Part shown: one piece after another, positions 18,105 to 28,014 of the stretch
How the letters are laid out: every line of letters starts with the position of its first letter
Numbering within the stretch: the first letter of the stretch is position 1
NCBI RefSeq assembly: GCF_030653755.1
Contig: NZ_JAURYU010000011.1
Coordinates: forward strand, 1 to 64,000
From: Methylotenera sp.
GTDB taxonomy: Bacteria; Pseudomonadota; Gammaproteobacteria; Burkholderiales; Methylophilaceae
Direction of reading: 5' to 3'
Length of the DNA: 64,000 nucleotides
Program-made: the position numbers and the translations under genes
Notes under the pieces: generated by a model
Told to the model about the DNA's origin: nothing
Database searches by the model: none
What the model saw: only the letters and a program-made list of their open reading frames with translations

Positions 18105-19796
18105 ATGGAACATAACGTAACACTTATCACTACTATTGCAGCTGGGTTTGGCCTTGCGTTAGTTTTTGGTTTTATTGCCGAGCGTTTTAAGTTGTCAGCA
18201 TTGGTAGGGTACCTGGTTGCTGGCATCTTGATAGGGCCAGCAACACCAGGATTTGTTGCAGATGCGCATATTGCTTCTCAGTTATCAGAAATTGGTGTGA
18301 TGTTGCTTATGTTTGGTGTTGGGCTTCATTTCTCAATTGATGACTTAATGTCGGTTAAGCGTATCGCCATCCCAGGTGCAATTGTGCAGATGACGATTGC
18401 TACATTGTTGGGTATGTATGTCTCTAGCCTATGGGGCTGGACGATGGGTGAAGGCTTGGTTTTTGGCTTGTCACTGTCTTGTGCAAGTACTGTTGTGTTG
18501 TTAAGGGCGTTAGAGTCTAGAAACTTGCTAAATACTATCAATGCCAAGATTACTGTTGGCTGGTTGGTGGTGGAGGATTTAATTACAGTATTAGTCCTAG
18601 TACTTTTACCTCCACTAGCAAGCTTACTAGGTGGCTCGGCACCAGAAGCTGAATCGACATCCATTTGGCAAACGATAGGGATGACGTTGCTACAGGTCGT
18701 AGCGTTCGTCATGATTATGTTGATAATTGGCAAGCGATTGTTACCTTGGTTGTTGTGGCATGTTGCAAAAACTGGGTCACGCGAGCTTTTTACACTCGCA
18801 GTGATATCCGCTGCGATAGGCATCGCCTATGGTGCGGCAGTGCTTTTTAGTGTTTCATTCGCGCTAGGCGCATTCTTTGCTGGCATGGTGATGCGTGAAT
18901 CAGAGTTTAGCCATCGTGCAGCACAGGAATCACTTCCCCTCAGAGATGCATTTGCAGTACTGTTCTTTGTGTCAGTCGGCATGCTGTTCCAGCCGTCGAT
19001 TTTGATTAATAAGCCGTTAAGTGTGCTCGCAGTTGTGGGTGTCATTGTGGTTGGTAAGTCTATCGCTGCGATGGCGATAACATTAGCGTTCCGCTACCCG
19101 CTTAACACGGCCTTGGTGGTTGCAGCGAGTCTTGCGCAAATTGGCGAGTTCTCATTTATATTGGCTGGCTTAGGTGCCTCTCTTGGCATTCTTCCAATTG
19201 ATGGGATGAGTTTAATTCTGGCTGGTGCATTAATTTCAATTGCCATTAACCCACTCTTATTTTCCGCGATTAATCCATTTAAAAAGTGGTTAGTTGGCTT
19301 GTCCGACCTTGCAAGTGAGTTGGAAAAAAGATCAGATCCTTTTGCTGAGCTACCAATGAGCACTGAGCGTAAGTATTTAGAAGGGCAGGTTGTTCTTGTG
19401 GGTTATGGACGGGTCGGGCGCAGAATTGCTCAGGAACTGACAGAACATGACATTCCTTTTGTGGTTGCAGAACAAAACAGAGAACTTGTTGAAGGATTAA
19501 GAAAAAAAGGCATACCTGCAGTTTCTGGTAATGCATCAGAACCTAGTGTGTTGATTCAGGCGCATATCGCCAATGCATCTATGCTGGTAGTAGCAACACC
19601 AGACACTATTGATGTGCGTAAAATGGTGGATACAGCCAAAGCATTGCGACCTGAAATTAGAATTGTATTAAGAACACACAATGAAGCTGAGTCTGAGTTG
19701 TTGCGCAAAGATAATTTAGGTACTGTGTTCTATGGGGAAGAGGAGTTAGCTAATGGGATGTGTAAATTCATTGTGAGCCAGTTTGCACCTAAGTGA
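18105..19796 (+). CDS. ybaL: Cation:proton antiporter, YbaL/KefB type
   Basis: 563 residues: an N-terminal exchanger domain with about 12-13 membrane helices (GLALVFGFIAERFKLSALVGYLVAGILIGP, GVMLLMFGVGLHFS) and a C-terminal TrkA-N nucleotide-binding domain starting GQVVLVGYGRVGRRIAQEL at about residue 423. This matches YbaL of the CPA2 family more closely than glutathione-gated KefB/KefC. It probably exchanges K+ for protons under control of a bound nucleotide. It is monocistronic and its 3' end is followed by a strong bidirectional terminator. Confidence 0.9.
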   Translation: MEHNVTLITTIAAGFGLALVFGFIAERFKLSALVGYLVAGILIGPATPGFVADAHIASQLSEIGVMLLMFGVGLHFSIDDLMSVKRIAIPGAIVQMTIATLLGMYVSSLWGWTMGEGLVFGLSLSCASTVVLLRALESRNLLNTINAKITVGWLVVEDLITVLVLVLLPPLASLLGGSAPEAESTSIWQTIGMTLLQVVAFVMIMLIIGKRLLPWLLWHVAKTGSRELFTLAVISAAIGIAYGAAVLFSVSFALGAFFAGMVMRESEFSHRAAQESLPLRDAFAVLFFVSVGMLFQPSILINKPLSVLAVVGVIVVGKSIAAMAITLAFRYPLNTALVVAASLAQIGEFSFILAGLGASLGILPIDGMSLILAGALISIAINPLLFSAINPFKKWLVGLSDLASELEKRSDPFAELPMSTERKYLEGQVVLVGYGRVGRRIAQELTEHDIPFVVAEQNRELVEGLRKKGIPAVSGNASEPSVLIQAHIANASMLVVATPDTIDVRKMVDTAKALRPEIRIVLRTHNEAESELLRKDNLGTVFYGEEELANGMCKFIVSQFAPK

Positions 19797-19825
19797 CGAT
19801 GATGACTGTGGCGATAAATGAATCA

Positions 19826-19859
19826 AATTAAGAGGCCTGCAAATGCAGGCCTCTTAATT
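19826..19859. terminator. Bidirectional terminator between ybaL and dnaJ
   Basis: A perfect 15-bp stem (AATTAAGAGGCCTGC and its complement) with an AAAT loop, A-rich on one side and T-rich on the other, between two convergent genes. It can stop transcription from both. Confidence 0.88.
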
Positions 19860-19894
19860 GAGTGTTAAGACTTTAACTTAATTCATAGATGAAA

Positions 19895-21025
19895 TTATCC
19901 AAAAAAGTCTTTGGCTTTATCTACCCAACTTTTATTTTTTGGACTGTGCTTGCCAGCATCTGCTTGCGTGCTTTCTTCAAACTCGCGTAACAGCTCTTTT
20001 TGGCGTGTAGTTAGTTTTACTGGTGTTTCCACCACTACATGCACCATTAAATCACCGTAGTCACTAGAGCGTAGCGGTTTAATGCCTTTACCACGCAATC
20101 TGAATACGCCACCAGTTTGCGTTTCAGCTGGGATCTTCATCTTGGCTGAACCATCTAGTGTAGGCACTTCAATTTCACCACCAAGTGCGGCAGTGCTGAA
20201 GCTGATTGGCATTTCACAATGTAAATTACCGCCATCACGTTGGAAAATCTCGTGTGTTTTCAAGTGAATCACCACATACAAATCACCAGTTGGGCCACCG
20301 TTGACACCAGCTTCGCCTTCCCCACTTAAGCGAATTCTGTCGCCTTCATCCACCCCAGCTGGGATTTTGACTGAGAGTGTTTTGTTTTGCTTAACGCGGC
20401 CAGCACCATGGCAGCTAGGACATTTATCATCTTCTTTAATGACTTTACCTGTGCCGTGGCAATTAGGACAAGTTTGTTGTACAGAGAAAAAGCCTTGTTG
20501 CATACGTACTTGACCATGACCCGCACAGGTAGGGCAGGTAACAGGTGATTTACCCGATTTTGCACCTGTACCGCCGCAAGGGTCGCATTTCGCTTGTACT
20601 GGAATACGAATCTTGGTTTCAGTGCCTTTAGCTGCGTCTTCAAGCGAGATTTCCATGTTGTAGCGTAAATCTGCACCACGATACACATTGCTGCGTTGGC
20701 CGCGAGCGCCACCACCAAAGATATCGCCGAAAATATCGCCAAACGCATCGCCGAAGCCAGCACCACCAAAGCCAGCTCCGCCACCACCCATGCTTTGGTC
20801 AACGCCAGCATGGCCGTATTGATCATACGCCGCACGTTTTTGGTCGTCAGATAGCATTTCGTAGGCTTCTTTTGCCTCTTTAAATTGATCTTCTGCTTTA
20901 GGGTTGTCAGGGTTGCGGTCAGGATGGTACTTCATCGCCAGTTTGCGATAAGCCTTTTTAATCTCTTCTTCAGAGGCATCCTTATTTACACCTAGGACTT
21001 CGTAGTAATCTTTTTTAGCTGCCAT
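19895..21025 (-). CDS. dnaJ: Chaperone DnaJ
   Basis: 376 residues. The J domain carries HPD ([10 protein letters not shown]), followed by a Gly/Phe-rich linker (about 75-110). Four CxxCxGxG zinc repeats follow ([32 protein letters not shown]), then the C-terminal substrate-binding domains. It stimulates the DnaK ATPase and delivers unfolded clients. It is the third gene of grpE-dnaK-dnaJ, separated from dnaK by 101 bp that contain a strong stem-loop. Confidence 0.98.
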   Translation of the reverse strand: MAAKKDYYEVLGVNKDASEEEIKKAYRKLAMKYHPDRNPDNPKAEDQFKEAKEAYEMLSDDQKRAAYDQYGHAGVDQSMGGGGAGFGGAGFGDAFGDIFGDIFGGGARGQRSNVYRGADLRYNMEISLEDAAKGTETKIRIPVQAKCDPCGGTGAKSGKSPVTCPTCAGHGQVRMQQGFFSVQQTCPNCHGTGKVIKEDDKCPSCHGAGRVKQNKTLSVKIPAGVDEGDRIRLSGEGEAGVNGGPTGDLYVVIHLKTHEIFQRDGGNLHCEMPISFSTAALGGEIEVPTLDGSAKMKIPAETQTGGVFRLRGKGIKPLRSSDYGDLMVHVVVETPVKLTTRQKELLREFEESTQADAGKHSPKNKSWVDKAKDFFG

Positions 21026-21072
21026 AAATTTAGTCTGTAGTAGTTAGTTGGGACTTGCTTGTTAAATGGAAA

Positions 21073-21102
21073 AGTCGTTAGCATCTTTTGACGCTAACGA
21101 CT
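21073..21102. other. Stem-loop between dnaK and dnaJ
   Basis: AGTCGTTAGC (21073-21082) and GCTAACGACT (21093-21102) form a perfect 10-bp stem with a 10-base loop. There is no U-run, so it more likely sets partial termination or mRNA processing between dnaK and dnaJ. Confidence 0.6.
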
Positions 21103-21126
21103 GTCGACCATAAGCTAGCGCTAAAA

Positions 21127-23049
21127 TTAGTCTTTCTTCACTTCTTCAAACTCTGCATCCACTACATCACCATCCACAGTTTTTTCACCTTCTGGGCTTG
21201 GTTGTGCGCTTTCAGTGTTTGCTTGCGCTTGTTGCTCTGCGTAAACTTTTTCACCTAGTTTTTGTGATGCGGTGGTTAAGGCTTCTGTTTTTGCTTCGAT
21301 TTCAGCTTTGTCGTCTGATTTTAAAGCTTCTTCAACGTCTTTAATTGCAGTTTCAATCGCTTCTTTTTCAGCAGCATCTAACTTATCACCATGTTCAGTC
21401 AATGATTTTTTCACTGAGTGAACCATGCCGTCTGCTGTGTTACGTGCATCAACAAGTTCGCGTAATTTGCGGTCTTCATCTGCATATTTAATAGCATCTT
21501 CTTCCATCTTTTTGATTTCTTCTTCAGAAAGACCAGAGTTTGCTTTAATCGTGATTTTGTTTTCTTTGCCAGTGGCTTTGTCTTTTGCTGAAACATGCAA
21601 AATACCATTAGCATCAATATCAAACGTCACTTCAATTTGTGGCATACCACGTGGTGCTGGTGGAATGTCGCTTAAGTTAAATTGACCAAGTGATTTGTTA
21701 GCAGATGCCATTTCGCGCTCACCTTGCAACACTTGAATCGTGACCGCATTTTGGTTGTCGTCAGCAGTAGAGAATACTTGCGATGCCTTGGTTGGAATCG
21801 TAGTATTTTTCTTGATGAGTTTAGTCATCACGCCGCCTAGTGTTTCAATACCTAATGACAATGGGGTCACGTCTAGCAACAACACGTCTTTCACGTCACC
21901 TTGTAACACACCACCTTGAATCGCTGCACCTACTGCAACTGCTTCATCAGGGTTCACGTCTTTACGTGGCTCTTTACCGAAAATCTCTTTTACTTTTTCT
22001 TGCACTTTAGGCATACGGCTTTGACCGCCAACCAAAATTACATCGGTAATGTCGTCGATAGACACGCCAGCATCTTTAATGGCAGTTTTACAAGGTGCCA
22101 TCGTACGCTCAATCAAGTCATCTACTAATGACTCTAATTTTGCACGCGTGATTTTCACCACTAAGTGTTTAGGGCCAGTTGCATCCGCTGTAATGTAAGG
22201 CAAGTTCACTTCAGTTTGTTGTGCGCCAGACAATTCAATTTTTGCTTTTTCAGCCGCTTCTTTTAAGCGTTGTTTTGCTAATAGGTCGTTACGTAAATCT
22301 AAACCGTTTTCTTTTTTGAACTCATCAGCCAAGAAGTCGATTAAGCGGTTATCAAAGTCTTCACCACCTAGGAATGTGTCACCATTGGTTGAAAGCACTT
22401 CAAATTGATGTTCGCCATCAATGCTTGAAATTTCAATGATAGATACGTCGAATGTACCGCCACCCAAGTCGTACACAGCGATTTTACGGTCGCCTTCTTG
22501 TTTATCTAAGCCGAAAGCCAATGCAGCAGCAGTTGGTTCGTTAATGATACGTTTAACTTCTAAACCAGCGATACGGCCAGCATCTTTAGTGGCTTGGCGT
22601 TGGCTGTCGTTAAAGTATGCAGGTACTGTAATTACAGCCTCAGTCACTTCTTCACCTAAGTAATCTTCAGCTGTTTTCTTCATTTTACGTAAAACTTCAG
22701 CTGAGATTTGTGGTGGTGCCATTTTTGCGCCGCGTACTTCAACCCATGCATCGCCGTTGTCAGCTTTAGCAATGGTGTAAGGCATTAAGCCGATGTCTTT
22801 TTGTACTTCTTTTTCCTCAAAACGGCGACCAATCAAACGCTTTACCGCGTAAAGTGTATTTTTTGGGTTAGTTACCGCTTGGCGTTTTGCAGGAGCGCCC
22901 GCTAAAATTTCGCCATCTTCTTGATATGCAATGATAGATGGTGTTGTACGTGCGCCCTCTGCATTTTCAATCACGCGTGGCTTGCCGCCTTCCATGACTG
23001 CTACGCAAGAGTTCGTTGTACCTAAGTCAATACCAATAATTTTTCCCAT
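21127..23049 (-). CDS. dnaK: Chaperone DnaK (Hsp70)
   Basis: 640 residues. The ATPase domain begins [20 protein letters not shown], has [11 protein letters not shown] near residue 195 and a conserved linker [19 protein letters not shown] near residue 390. The substrate-binding and lid domains follow, ending in the acidic EEVKKD tail. It is the main folding chaperone, working with DnaJ and GrpE encoded beside it. The sequence is complete with no unusual residues. Confidence 0.99.
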   Translation of the reverse strand: MGKIIGIDLGTTNSCVAVMEGGKPRVIENAEGARTTPSIIAYQEDGEILAGAPAKRQAVTNPKNTLYAVKRLIGRRFEEKEVQKDIGLMPYTIAKADNGDAWVEVRGAKMAPPQISAEVLRKMKKTAEDYLGEEVTEAVITVPAYFNDSQRQATKDAGRIAGLEVKRIINEPTAAALAFGLDKQEGDRKIAVYDLGGGTFDVSIIEISSIDGEHQFEVLSTNGDTFLGGEDFDNRLIDFLADEFKKENGLDLRNDLLAKQRLKEAAEKAKIELSGAQQTEVNLPYITADATGPKHLVVKITRAKLESLVDDLIERTMAPCKTAIKDAGVSIDDITDVILVGGQSRMPKVQEKVKEIFGKEPRKDVNPDEAVAVGAAIQGGVLQGDVKDVLLLDVTPLSLGIETLGGVMTKLIKKNTTIPTKASQVFSTADDNQNAVTIQVLQGEREMASANKSLGQFNLSDIPPAPRGMPQIEVTFDIDANGILHVSAKDKATGKENKITIKANSGLSEEEIKKMEEDAIKYADEDRKLRELVDARNTADGMVHSVKKSLTEHGDKLDAAEKEAIETAIKDVEEALKSDDKAEIEAKTEALTTASQKLGEKVYAEQQAQANTESAQPSPEGEKTVDGDVVDAEFEEVKKD

Positions 23050-23078
23050 GTTTATATCCTTTTACTTTTAATTTGTTT

Positions 23079-23111
23079 AACCACTTTTAAGATGGTTGTC
23101 TAAAAGTGGTT
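23079..23111. other. Stem-loop between grpE and dnaK
   Basis: AACCACTTTTA and TAAAAGTGGTT form a perfect 11-bp stem with an 11-base loop in the 149-bp gap. It is not followed by a strong U-run on the transcribed strand. It may tune the amount of dnaK relative to grpE. Confidence 0.55.
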
Positions 23112-23198
23112 TAATTCATAACCTTGATTGCTAGATGGTGATTGTTTTTTTAAATTCAAGTGTTTTTCTAAATTCAAACGGTATATTTAAAAAAATAA

Positions 23199-23711
23199 TT
23201 ATTTCGCCACCATCACTAATGCAGGGCGTAATACGCGGTCATTCAATGTGTAGCCTTTTTGCAGTACGCTAGTTACGGTGTTAGGTTCACCACTGTTTTC
23301 TAACATTGAAATCGCTTGATGTTTGTTAGGGTCAAACTTTTCGCCTACTGGGTTTATCTCAGCAATATTGAATTTTTCAAATACGCTAGATAATTGTTTC
23401 GCGGTAAGTTCAACACCATCTTTATAGCTTTGTACTTCGGTGGCTTCAATGGATATAGCAGCATCTAAGCTATCTTTAACTGCCAACAATTCGCCAGAGA
23501 ATTTTTCTAAAGCAAATTTACGTGCTTTATCAATATCATCTACTGCGCGACGGCGAATATTTTCACCTTCAGCTTTTACATATAACACACTTGCCTTGGC
23601 TTCTTCCAGTGCCGCTTCTAGTTCAGCAATTTTTGTTTCTGGTGAAGTGGTTTCTGGCATCTCTGTGCTGATTTCTTGCTCAGGTTGTTGGTTCTCTTGA
23701 TCTTGCTGCAT
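23199..23711 (-). CDS. grpE: Nucleotide exchange factor GrpE
   Basis: 170 residues: an acidic, glutamine-rich N-terminus, a long helix ([37 protein letters not shown]) and the C-terminal beta domain with [17 protein letters not shown] and [22 protein letters not shown]. It releases ADP from DnaK. It heads the grpE-dnaK-dnaJ group behind a sigma-32-like promoter at 23778-23805. Confidence 0.97.
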   Translation of the reverse strand: MQQDQENQQPEQEISTEMPETTSPETKIAELEAALEEAKASVLYVKAEGENIRRRAVDDIDKARKFALEKFSGELLAVKDSLDAAISIEATEVQSYKDGVELTAKQLSSVFEKFNIAEINPVGEKFDPNKHQAISMLENSGEPNTVTSVLQKGYTLNDRVLRPALVMVAK

Positions 23712-23777
23712 AACAGTCCTCTTTTTTCAAACCTAGTGGTTTAAATGTGTAGTGGTTTAAATATAACGATTATTTGG

Positions 23778-23805
23778 AGATGGGGCGGGGTTTTAATTTT
23801 TCAAT
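23778..23805 (-). promoter_or_regulatory. Sigma-32 (heat-shock) promoter of grpE-dnaK-dnaJ
   Basis: On the minus strand ATTGAAA (23805-23799) is followed after 13 bases by CCCCATCT (23785-23778). This fits the RpoH consensus CTTGAAA-N13-17-CCCCATNT with one mismatch in the first hexamer. It lies 67 bp upstream of the grpE start. Confidence 0.75.
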
Positions 23806-23852
23806 AGCTAAAAGTTGAACTATTTAAAAATAGCATCAATTTTAAGTGCGAA

Positions 23853-24833
23853 TTAGTTTTTTGCTAATTCCCAAGCCCATGCATGTTGAATGATTTCGGC
23901 TAAATCGCTGTATTGAGGTTGCCAACCAAAAGTATTTTTTGCGAGTGTAGCGTCAGCGACTAAGCGCGCAGGGTCGCCAGCTCTTCTTGGGGCATACGTG
24001 CGTGGGACTTCTTCCCCAGTGACTTTGCTTGCGGTCTGGACGACCTCATTGACGCTATAGCCCAAGCCATTGCCTAGGTTAAAAACGCCAGATTCGCCAC
24101 CGTTGTTGAGATAGTTCATGGCTAATATATGCGCACTTGCTAAGTCCTCCACATGAATATAATCGCGGATACAAGTGCCATCTGGTGTGTCGTAATCTTG
24201 CCCAAATAGTTGCAGTGGTGGGCGTTTACCTGTAATGGCTTGTAATACAAGTGGAATCAAATGTGTTTCAGGGTCATGCTGTTCGCCGATGCGCGCTTGC
24301 GGGTCTGCACCTGCTGCGTTGAAGTAGCGTAGGGCAATGTATTTTTGCTGATGTGCGCTCGCAAAATCGGCAAGCATCTGCTCTACCATCAGTTTACTGC
24401 GTCCGTATGGATTAACCGCATTGGTTGGGTGTTGTTCATTAATCGGCGTATATAAAGGTTCACCATACACTGCGGCGGTAGAGGAAAACACCAAAGGCCC
24501 CACTTGATGATCGCGCAATGCTTCTAGTAAGGTGAGTGTTGCTGCCGTGTTGGCGCGATAATATTTCCCTGGATCTTTGACTGATTCGCTCACCACGATT
24601 TGCGATGCGAAGTGGAAAACACCCGAAAATTGATGTTGTTGAAATAGTTGGTCTAAAAATGCACGGTCTTCAAAGTCATGAACGATTAACTCGCCACCAA
24701 GGACTGCGGTTGCTTTACCTGCTGATAAATTATCGACAATAATCACACGGTGATGCTGCTCAATAAGCGCTTTGACAAGATGCGAGCCAATATAACCCGC
24801 GCCACCAATCACTAAAAATGTCGCATTTTTCAC
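23853..24833 (-). CDS. galE: UDP-glucose 4-epimerase
   Basis: 326 residues, extended SDR fold: NAD-binding GGAGYIGSHL, catalytic serine in SSTAAVYGEP and YxxxK in YGRSK, plus RYFNAAGADPQARIGEQHDPETHLIPL, characteristic of GalE. It interconverts UDP-glucose and UDP-galactose and would supply LPS sugars. It starts with GTG and overlaps the waaC stop (GTGA), so it belongs to the LPS transcript although the heat-shock genes follow. Confidence 0.94.
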   Translation of the reverse strand: MKNATFLVIGGAGYIGSHLVKALIEQHHRVIIVDNLSAGKATAVLGGELIVHDFEDRAFLDQLFQQHQFSGVFHFASQIVVSESVKDPGKYYRANTAATLTLLEALRDHQVGPLVFSSTAAVYGEPLYTPINEQHPTNAVNPYGRSKLMVEQMLADFASAHQQKYIALRYFNAAGADPQARIGEQHDPETHLIPLVLQAITGKRPPLQLFGQDYDTPDGTCIRDYIHVEDLASAHILAMNYLNNGGESGVFNLGNGLGYSVNEVVQTASKVTGEEVPRTYAPRRAGDPARLVADATLAKNTFGWQPQYSDLAEIIQHAWAWELAKN

Positions 24834-25840
24834 GGCGTGTCCTTGTTAATATAGTCCTTGTTGATAAAGTCCTTGCTGATAAATTTGCGTGCTAAATCAA
24901 ATACGTCTTCTGCACTTGGTGTTTGCGCTTTACCGCCAATATTAATCGCTGCATTGTTGCCACCGCCCATCACCCCCGTGTATTCGGGGTTGGTATCTGT
25001 GTAAATGGCAATGCTTGGTTTATCTAACGCGGTTGAAAGGTGCATTAAGCCTGTGTCAACACCAATGTTAAATTGTGCATGTGCCAAAATCGTAGCCAGT
25101 GGCGTGAGTTTTAATTTAGGTAATACCAATGCATTGCTGGCTTGTTCAGCGATTGATTTCGCACGTTGTTCTTCAGCGGGGTTTGACCATGGTAGTACCA
25201 ATGACAAGCCTGCTTCTTTAAGGTGTTTGGCTAGCGCGACCCAGTGAGAAATTGGCCAAAGTTTTGAATCTCGACTTGTGCCGTGTAGCCCAACAACATA
25301 GTGCGCTGGTAGCGCTAATGGAAGTGACTGTAATGAGGTGGCGGCTAAACCATAATCAGGCGCTGATGTTGGGATAGGGTAGTGTAGTGCAAGCGCAGCT
25401 AGTGCTCTGTTACGTGAGACTGCATGTTGTTGCTTGGCTACGTGATGTTTTTGCTTGTAAAAGAAGCTGGCAATTGGCTCGCGTGCAGAGTGGTAATCCA
25501 TACCATGAATGTCGCCGTGGGAAAATTGGGCTAGTAGCGCACTTTTGAGCAGACCTTGCGTATCAATAATCAAATCATAAGTCGTAGGACTAAGGCGTTT
25601 TTTTAGTTCAGCAATTTCATGCCAAGTGTTACGATGTAACAGTGATTTACGCCAACGTCTAACAGCAACAGGGATAGTGTTGCGGACTTGTGGGTGTAAG
25701 CGAGGTATTTCTGCAAAGCTCTCTTCCACCATCCAGTCAAAGTGCGCGTCTGGGTAATGCGCACGAATATCGGCGATGATGGGGAGGTTGTGAATGACAT
25801 CACCCATGGATGATGTTTTGACGAGCAGTATCTGCGGCAT
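24830..25840 (-). CDS. waaC: LPS heptosyltransferase I
   Basis: About 336 residues from MPQILLVKTSSMGDVIHNLP, the family opening; an upstream ATG at 25861 would add seven residues. The GT9 (GT-B) features include FNIGVDTGLMHLSTALDKPSIAIYTDT near residue 270. It adds the first L-glycero-D-manno-heptose to Kdo of the inner core. The C-terminus is odd: three 15-bp tandem repeats encode a KDFINKDYINKD-like tail. It overlaps galE by four bases and is divergent from waaG with about 50 bp between starts. Confidence 0.93.
   Translation of the reverse strand: MPQILLVKTSSMGDVIHNLPIIADIRAHYPDAHFDWMVEESFAEIPRLHPQVRNTIPVAVRRWRKSLLHRNTWHEIAELKKRLSPTTYDLIIDTQGLLKSALLAQFSHGDIHGMDYHSAREPIASFFYKQKHHVAKQQHAVSRNRALAALALHYPIPTSAPDYGLAATSLQSLPLALPAHYVVGLHGTSRDSKLWPISHWVALAKHLKEAGLSLVLPWSNPAEEQRAKSIAEQASNALVLPKLKLTPLATILAHAQFNIGVDTGLMHLSTALDKPSIAIYTDTNPEYTGVMGGGNNAAINIGGKAQTPSAEDVFDLARKFISKDFINKDYINKDTP
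24839..24883. repeat. Three 15-bp tandem repeats at the 3' end of waaC
   Basis: Units at 24839-24853, 24854-24868 and 24869-24883 are near-identical (GTCCTTGTTGATAAA on the plus strand). Being a multiple of three they keep frame and add five residues per unit to the WaaC tail. Confidence 0.8.
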
Positions 25841-25890
25841 ATCTAGCATTTTCGCATACAATTATATTTTTTGACCAGCAAGAGTACATA

Positions 25891-27045
25891 TTGAAATTTT
25901 CATTCTTGATTTTTAAGTACTTTCCGTACGGCGGTATGCAGCGCGATATGTTGCGTACCGCAAATGAGCTTGTGAAGCGTGGTCACGAGGTGGAAATATT
26001 CACCATGCGTTGGGACGGTGAGTTGCCAGAGGTAACCACGCCATCAGCAATCAAGGTGCATGTGTTACCGCAAACAGGTTTGTTTAATTACCAACGCTAT
26101 CAAAAATTTATTGATGCGGCTTTTAAGTTAATCAAGGCTGGCAAGTTTGATTATATTTTTGGCTACAACCGCATGGCGGGTCTGGACGCACATTTTGCAG
26201 CGGACCCTTGTTTTATTGAGCGTGCACATCAGCAACGCAGTTTTTTTTATAGATTGTTGCCACGCTATCAATGGTTTGCGGCATGTGAGCGCGCAATATT
26301 TTCGCACGATCAAAAAACAGAAGTGTTAGCAGTGTCACTCACTGAGAAACCGCATTTTCAAAAATGGTATGGCATTCAAGATGCACGGTATCACTATATT
26401 CCCCCATTTTTATCGCCAGAGCGGTTTGTATTGCAAGACAAGCAAGTGATGCGTACGTATCTGCGCGAGTCTTTTGGGTTTGGCGCTGATGATTTTGTTT
26501 ATCTGCTGACAGGGTCAGGTTTCGCAATGAAGGGGCTGGATCGAGCGATTTTAGCGCTAGCCGCTTTGCCCGAGCACTTACGCAGCAATACACGCTTAGT
26601 TGCAGTGGGTCAGGATAATCCTAATACTTTCAACAAGATGGCAAAAAGCCTAGGTTTACAAAACAATGTGGTGATCTCAAAAGGGCGACCAGATATTCCA
26701 CAGTTAATGCAAGGTGCTGATGTGTGTGTGCATCCAGCATACCGCGAAAACACTGGTTTGGTGATTTTAGAAGCGTTAGCTTGTGGCGCCCCGATATTAG
26801 TCACTGCAAGCTGTGGTTATGCGAACCACGTGGCAGATGCTCATGCTGGCATTGTGCATGCAATGCCATTTAACCAGGAGAAATTTAATCAGCAGTTTTT
26901 AGAAATGCGCCAATCAGCACAAAAGCAACAATGGTCTGTCAATGGATTGCAATATGCCAAAGAGATTATGCAAGCCAATGACGGCAGTGCTGAGGCGGCA
27001 ATTTTGATTGAGCTTGCATTGCAGAAAACAAACGTTCATGACTAA
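25891..27045 (+). CDS. waaG: LPS core glycosyltransferase WaaG (GT4)
   Basis: 384 residues. The N-terminal FLIFKYFPYGGMQRDMLRTANELVKRGHEVEIFTMRW and C-terminal ADVCVHPAYRENTGLVILEALACGAPILVTASCGYANHV are typical for WaaG, which adds the first hexose (glucose in E. coli, galactosamine in Pseudomonas) to HepII. The start is TTG at 25891, since no ATG fits the conserved opening. It overlaps waaP by 8 bp. The acceptor is inferred from neighbours waaC and waaP. Confidence 0.9.
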   Translation: MKFSFLIFKYFPYGGMQRDMLRTANELVKRGHEVEIFTMRWDGELPEVTTPSAIKVHVLPQTGLFNYQRYQKFIDAAFKLIKAGKFDYIFGYNRMAGLDAHFAADPCFIERAHQQRSFFYRLLPRYQWFAACERAIFSHDQKTEVLAVSLTEKPHFQKWYGIQDARYHYIPPFLSPERFVLQDKQVMRTYLRESFGFGADDFVYLLTGSGFAMKGLDRAILALAALPEHLRSNTRLVAVGQDNPNTFNKMAKSLGLQNNVVISKGRPDIPQLMQGADVCVHPAYRENTGLVILEALACGAPILVTASCGYANHVADAHAGIVHAMPFNQEKFNQQFLEMRQSAQKQQWSVNGLQYAKEIMQANDGSAEAAILIELALQKTNVHD

Positions 27046-27871
27046 AAAAACACTGGTAGTGTCCAATGAAATTAAGCCACACCTTGTGGGGCACGATGCA
27101 TTCTCAGCCATGATGAATCTGTCAGGTAAGGTGTTTCGTGATGTTCGTGGGCGTAAGACCATGCAGCTCATGCTAGGCGGTAAAAGTTACTTTATTAAGC
27201 AACATTTTGGTGTAGGTTGGGCAGAGATTATCAAAAATCTGCTGAGCTTTAAAAAGCCCATATTAGGCGCAATGACCGAAGTAAACGCAATTCAAAAGCT
27301 TAACGAGATCGGGATTGCAACCACACCTTTGGCTGCCTATGGTGTAAGTGGTTGTAATCCTGCGACAGAGCAATCCTTTATACTCACTGATGATTTAGGT
27401 GACATTGTTTCTTTAGAGGACTTATGCTTAACTTGGGCGAGTAATCCGCCCACTATTAAGTTCAAACGTCGCTTAATTATTGAAGTGGCAAAACTGGCAC
27501 GTAAGCTTCATGAGCGTGGCGTTAATCATCGTGATTTCTATCTTTGCCACCTTTGTTTAGATGCTGAATTACTCAAAAATGAAGAAATTAAACTTTATTT
27601 AATCGATTTGCATCGTGTGTTGATGCATCGTAGTGCTTCACAAAAACACTCAATGAAAGATATGGCCGCACTTTATTTTTCAAGTATGGATGTAGGGTTG
27701 TCACCACGTGATTATCTGCGATTTAAGCGTTACTATGGGCAGGGCTTTAGTATTTGTACTTCGCCGCATTTTTGGCGGCAGGTTGAAACCCGCGCCCAAA
27801 AACTATATGCCAAATTCCATAGCGATAAATTTCAAAAAAGACTCGCTAATGAAAAGCGATTGGTGGAGTAA
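27038..27871 (+). CDS. waaP: LPS core heptose(I) kinase WaaP
   Basis: About 277 residues from ATG 27038, inside the end of waaG. It has the WaaP kinase pattern: KSYFIKQHFG, catalytic HRDFYLCHLCLD near residue 167 and the metal-binding YLIDLHRVLMH. WaaP phosphorylates heptose I of the inner core using ATP, which strengthens the outer membrane. All key residues are present. The pair waaG-waaP is conserved in Pseudomonas and enterobacteria. Confidence 0.94.
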   Translation: MTKKTLVVSNEIKPHLVGHDAFSAMMNLSGKVFRDVRGRKTMQLMLGGKSYFIKQHFGVGWAEIIKNLLSFKKPILGAMTEVNAIQKLNEIGIATTPLAAYGVSGCNPATEQSFILTDDLGDIVSLEDLCLTWASNPPTIKFKRRLIIEVAKLARKLHERGVNHRDFYLCHLCLDAELLKNEEIKLYLIDLHRVLMHRSASQKHSMKDMAALYFSSMDVGLSPRDYLRFKRYYGQGFSICTSPHFWRQVETRAQKLYAKFHSDKFQKRLANEKRLVE

Positions 27872-27965
27872 GCAACTTTTAAATGATGGTTTTTACTTTT
27901 TAAGTGGCTGTCTTTACTTTGGTGTGATTGTCATTAAGTTAACGTTGCCAACACAGCCTCAGTGA
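27849..27965 (+). CDS. Possible 38-residue membrane peptide overlapping waaP
   Basis: An ATG at 27849 inside the end of waaP opens a short frame giving MKSDWWSKQLLNDGF and then a single hydrophobic helix (FYFLSGCLYFGVIVIKLTL). The hydrophobic stretch is well formed, but no good ribosome binding site is visible and I know no homologue. It may be a real small membrane protein of the LPS transcript or chance. Confidence 0.3.
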   Translation: MKSDWWSKQLLNDGFYFLSGCLYFGVIVIKLTLPTQPQ

Positions 27966-28014
27966 ATTGAAATGGACAATATGGTGAGCCGCCCAAGATC
28001 ATCGTCACTTTGAT

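Noticed and set aside
18326-18823. 165-residue minus-strand frame inside ybaL
   Set aside because: It is antisense to a well-supported membrane protein and shows no domain.
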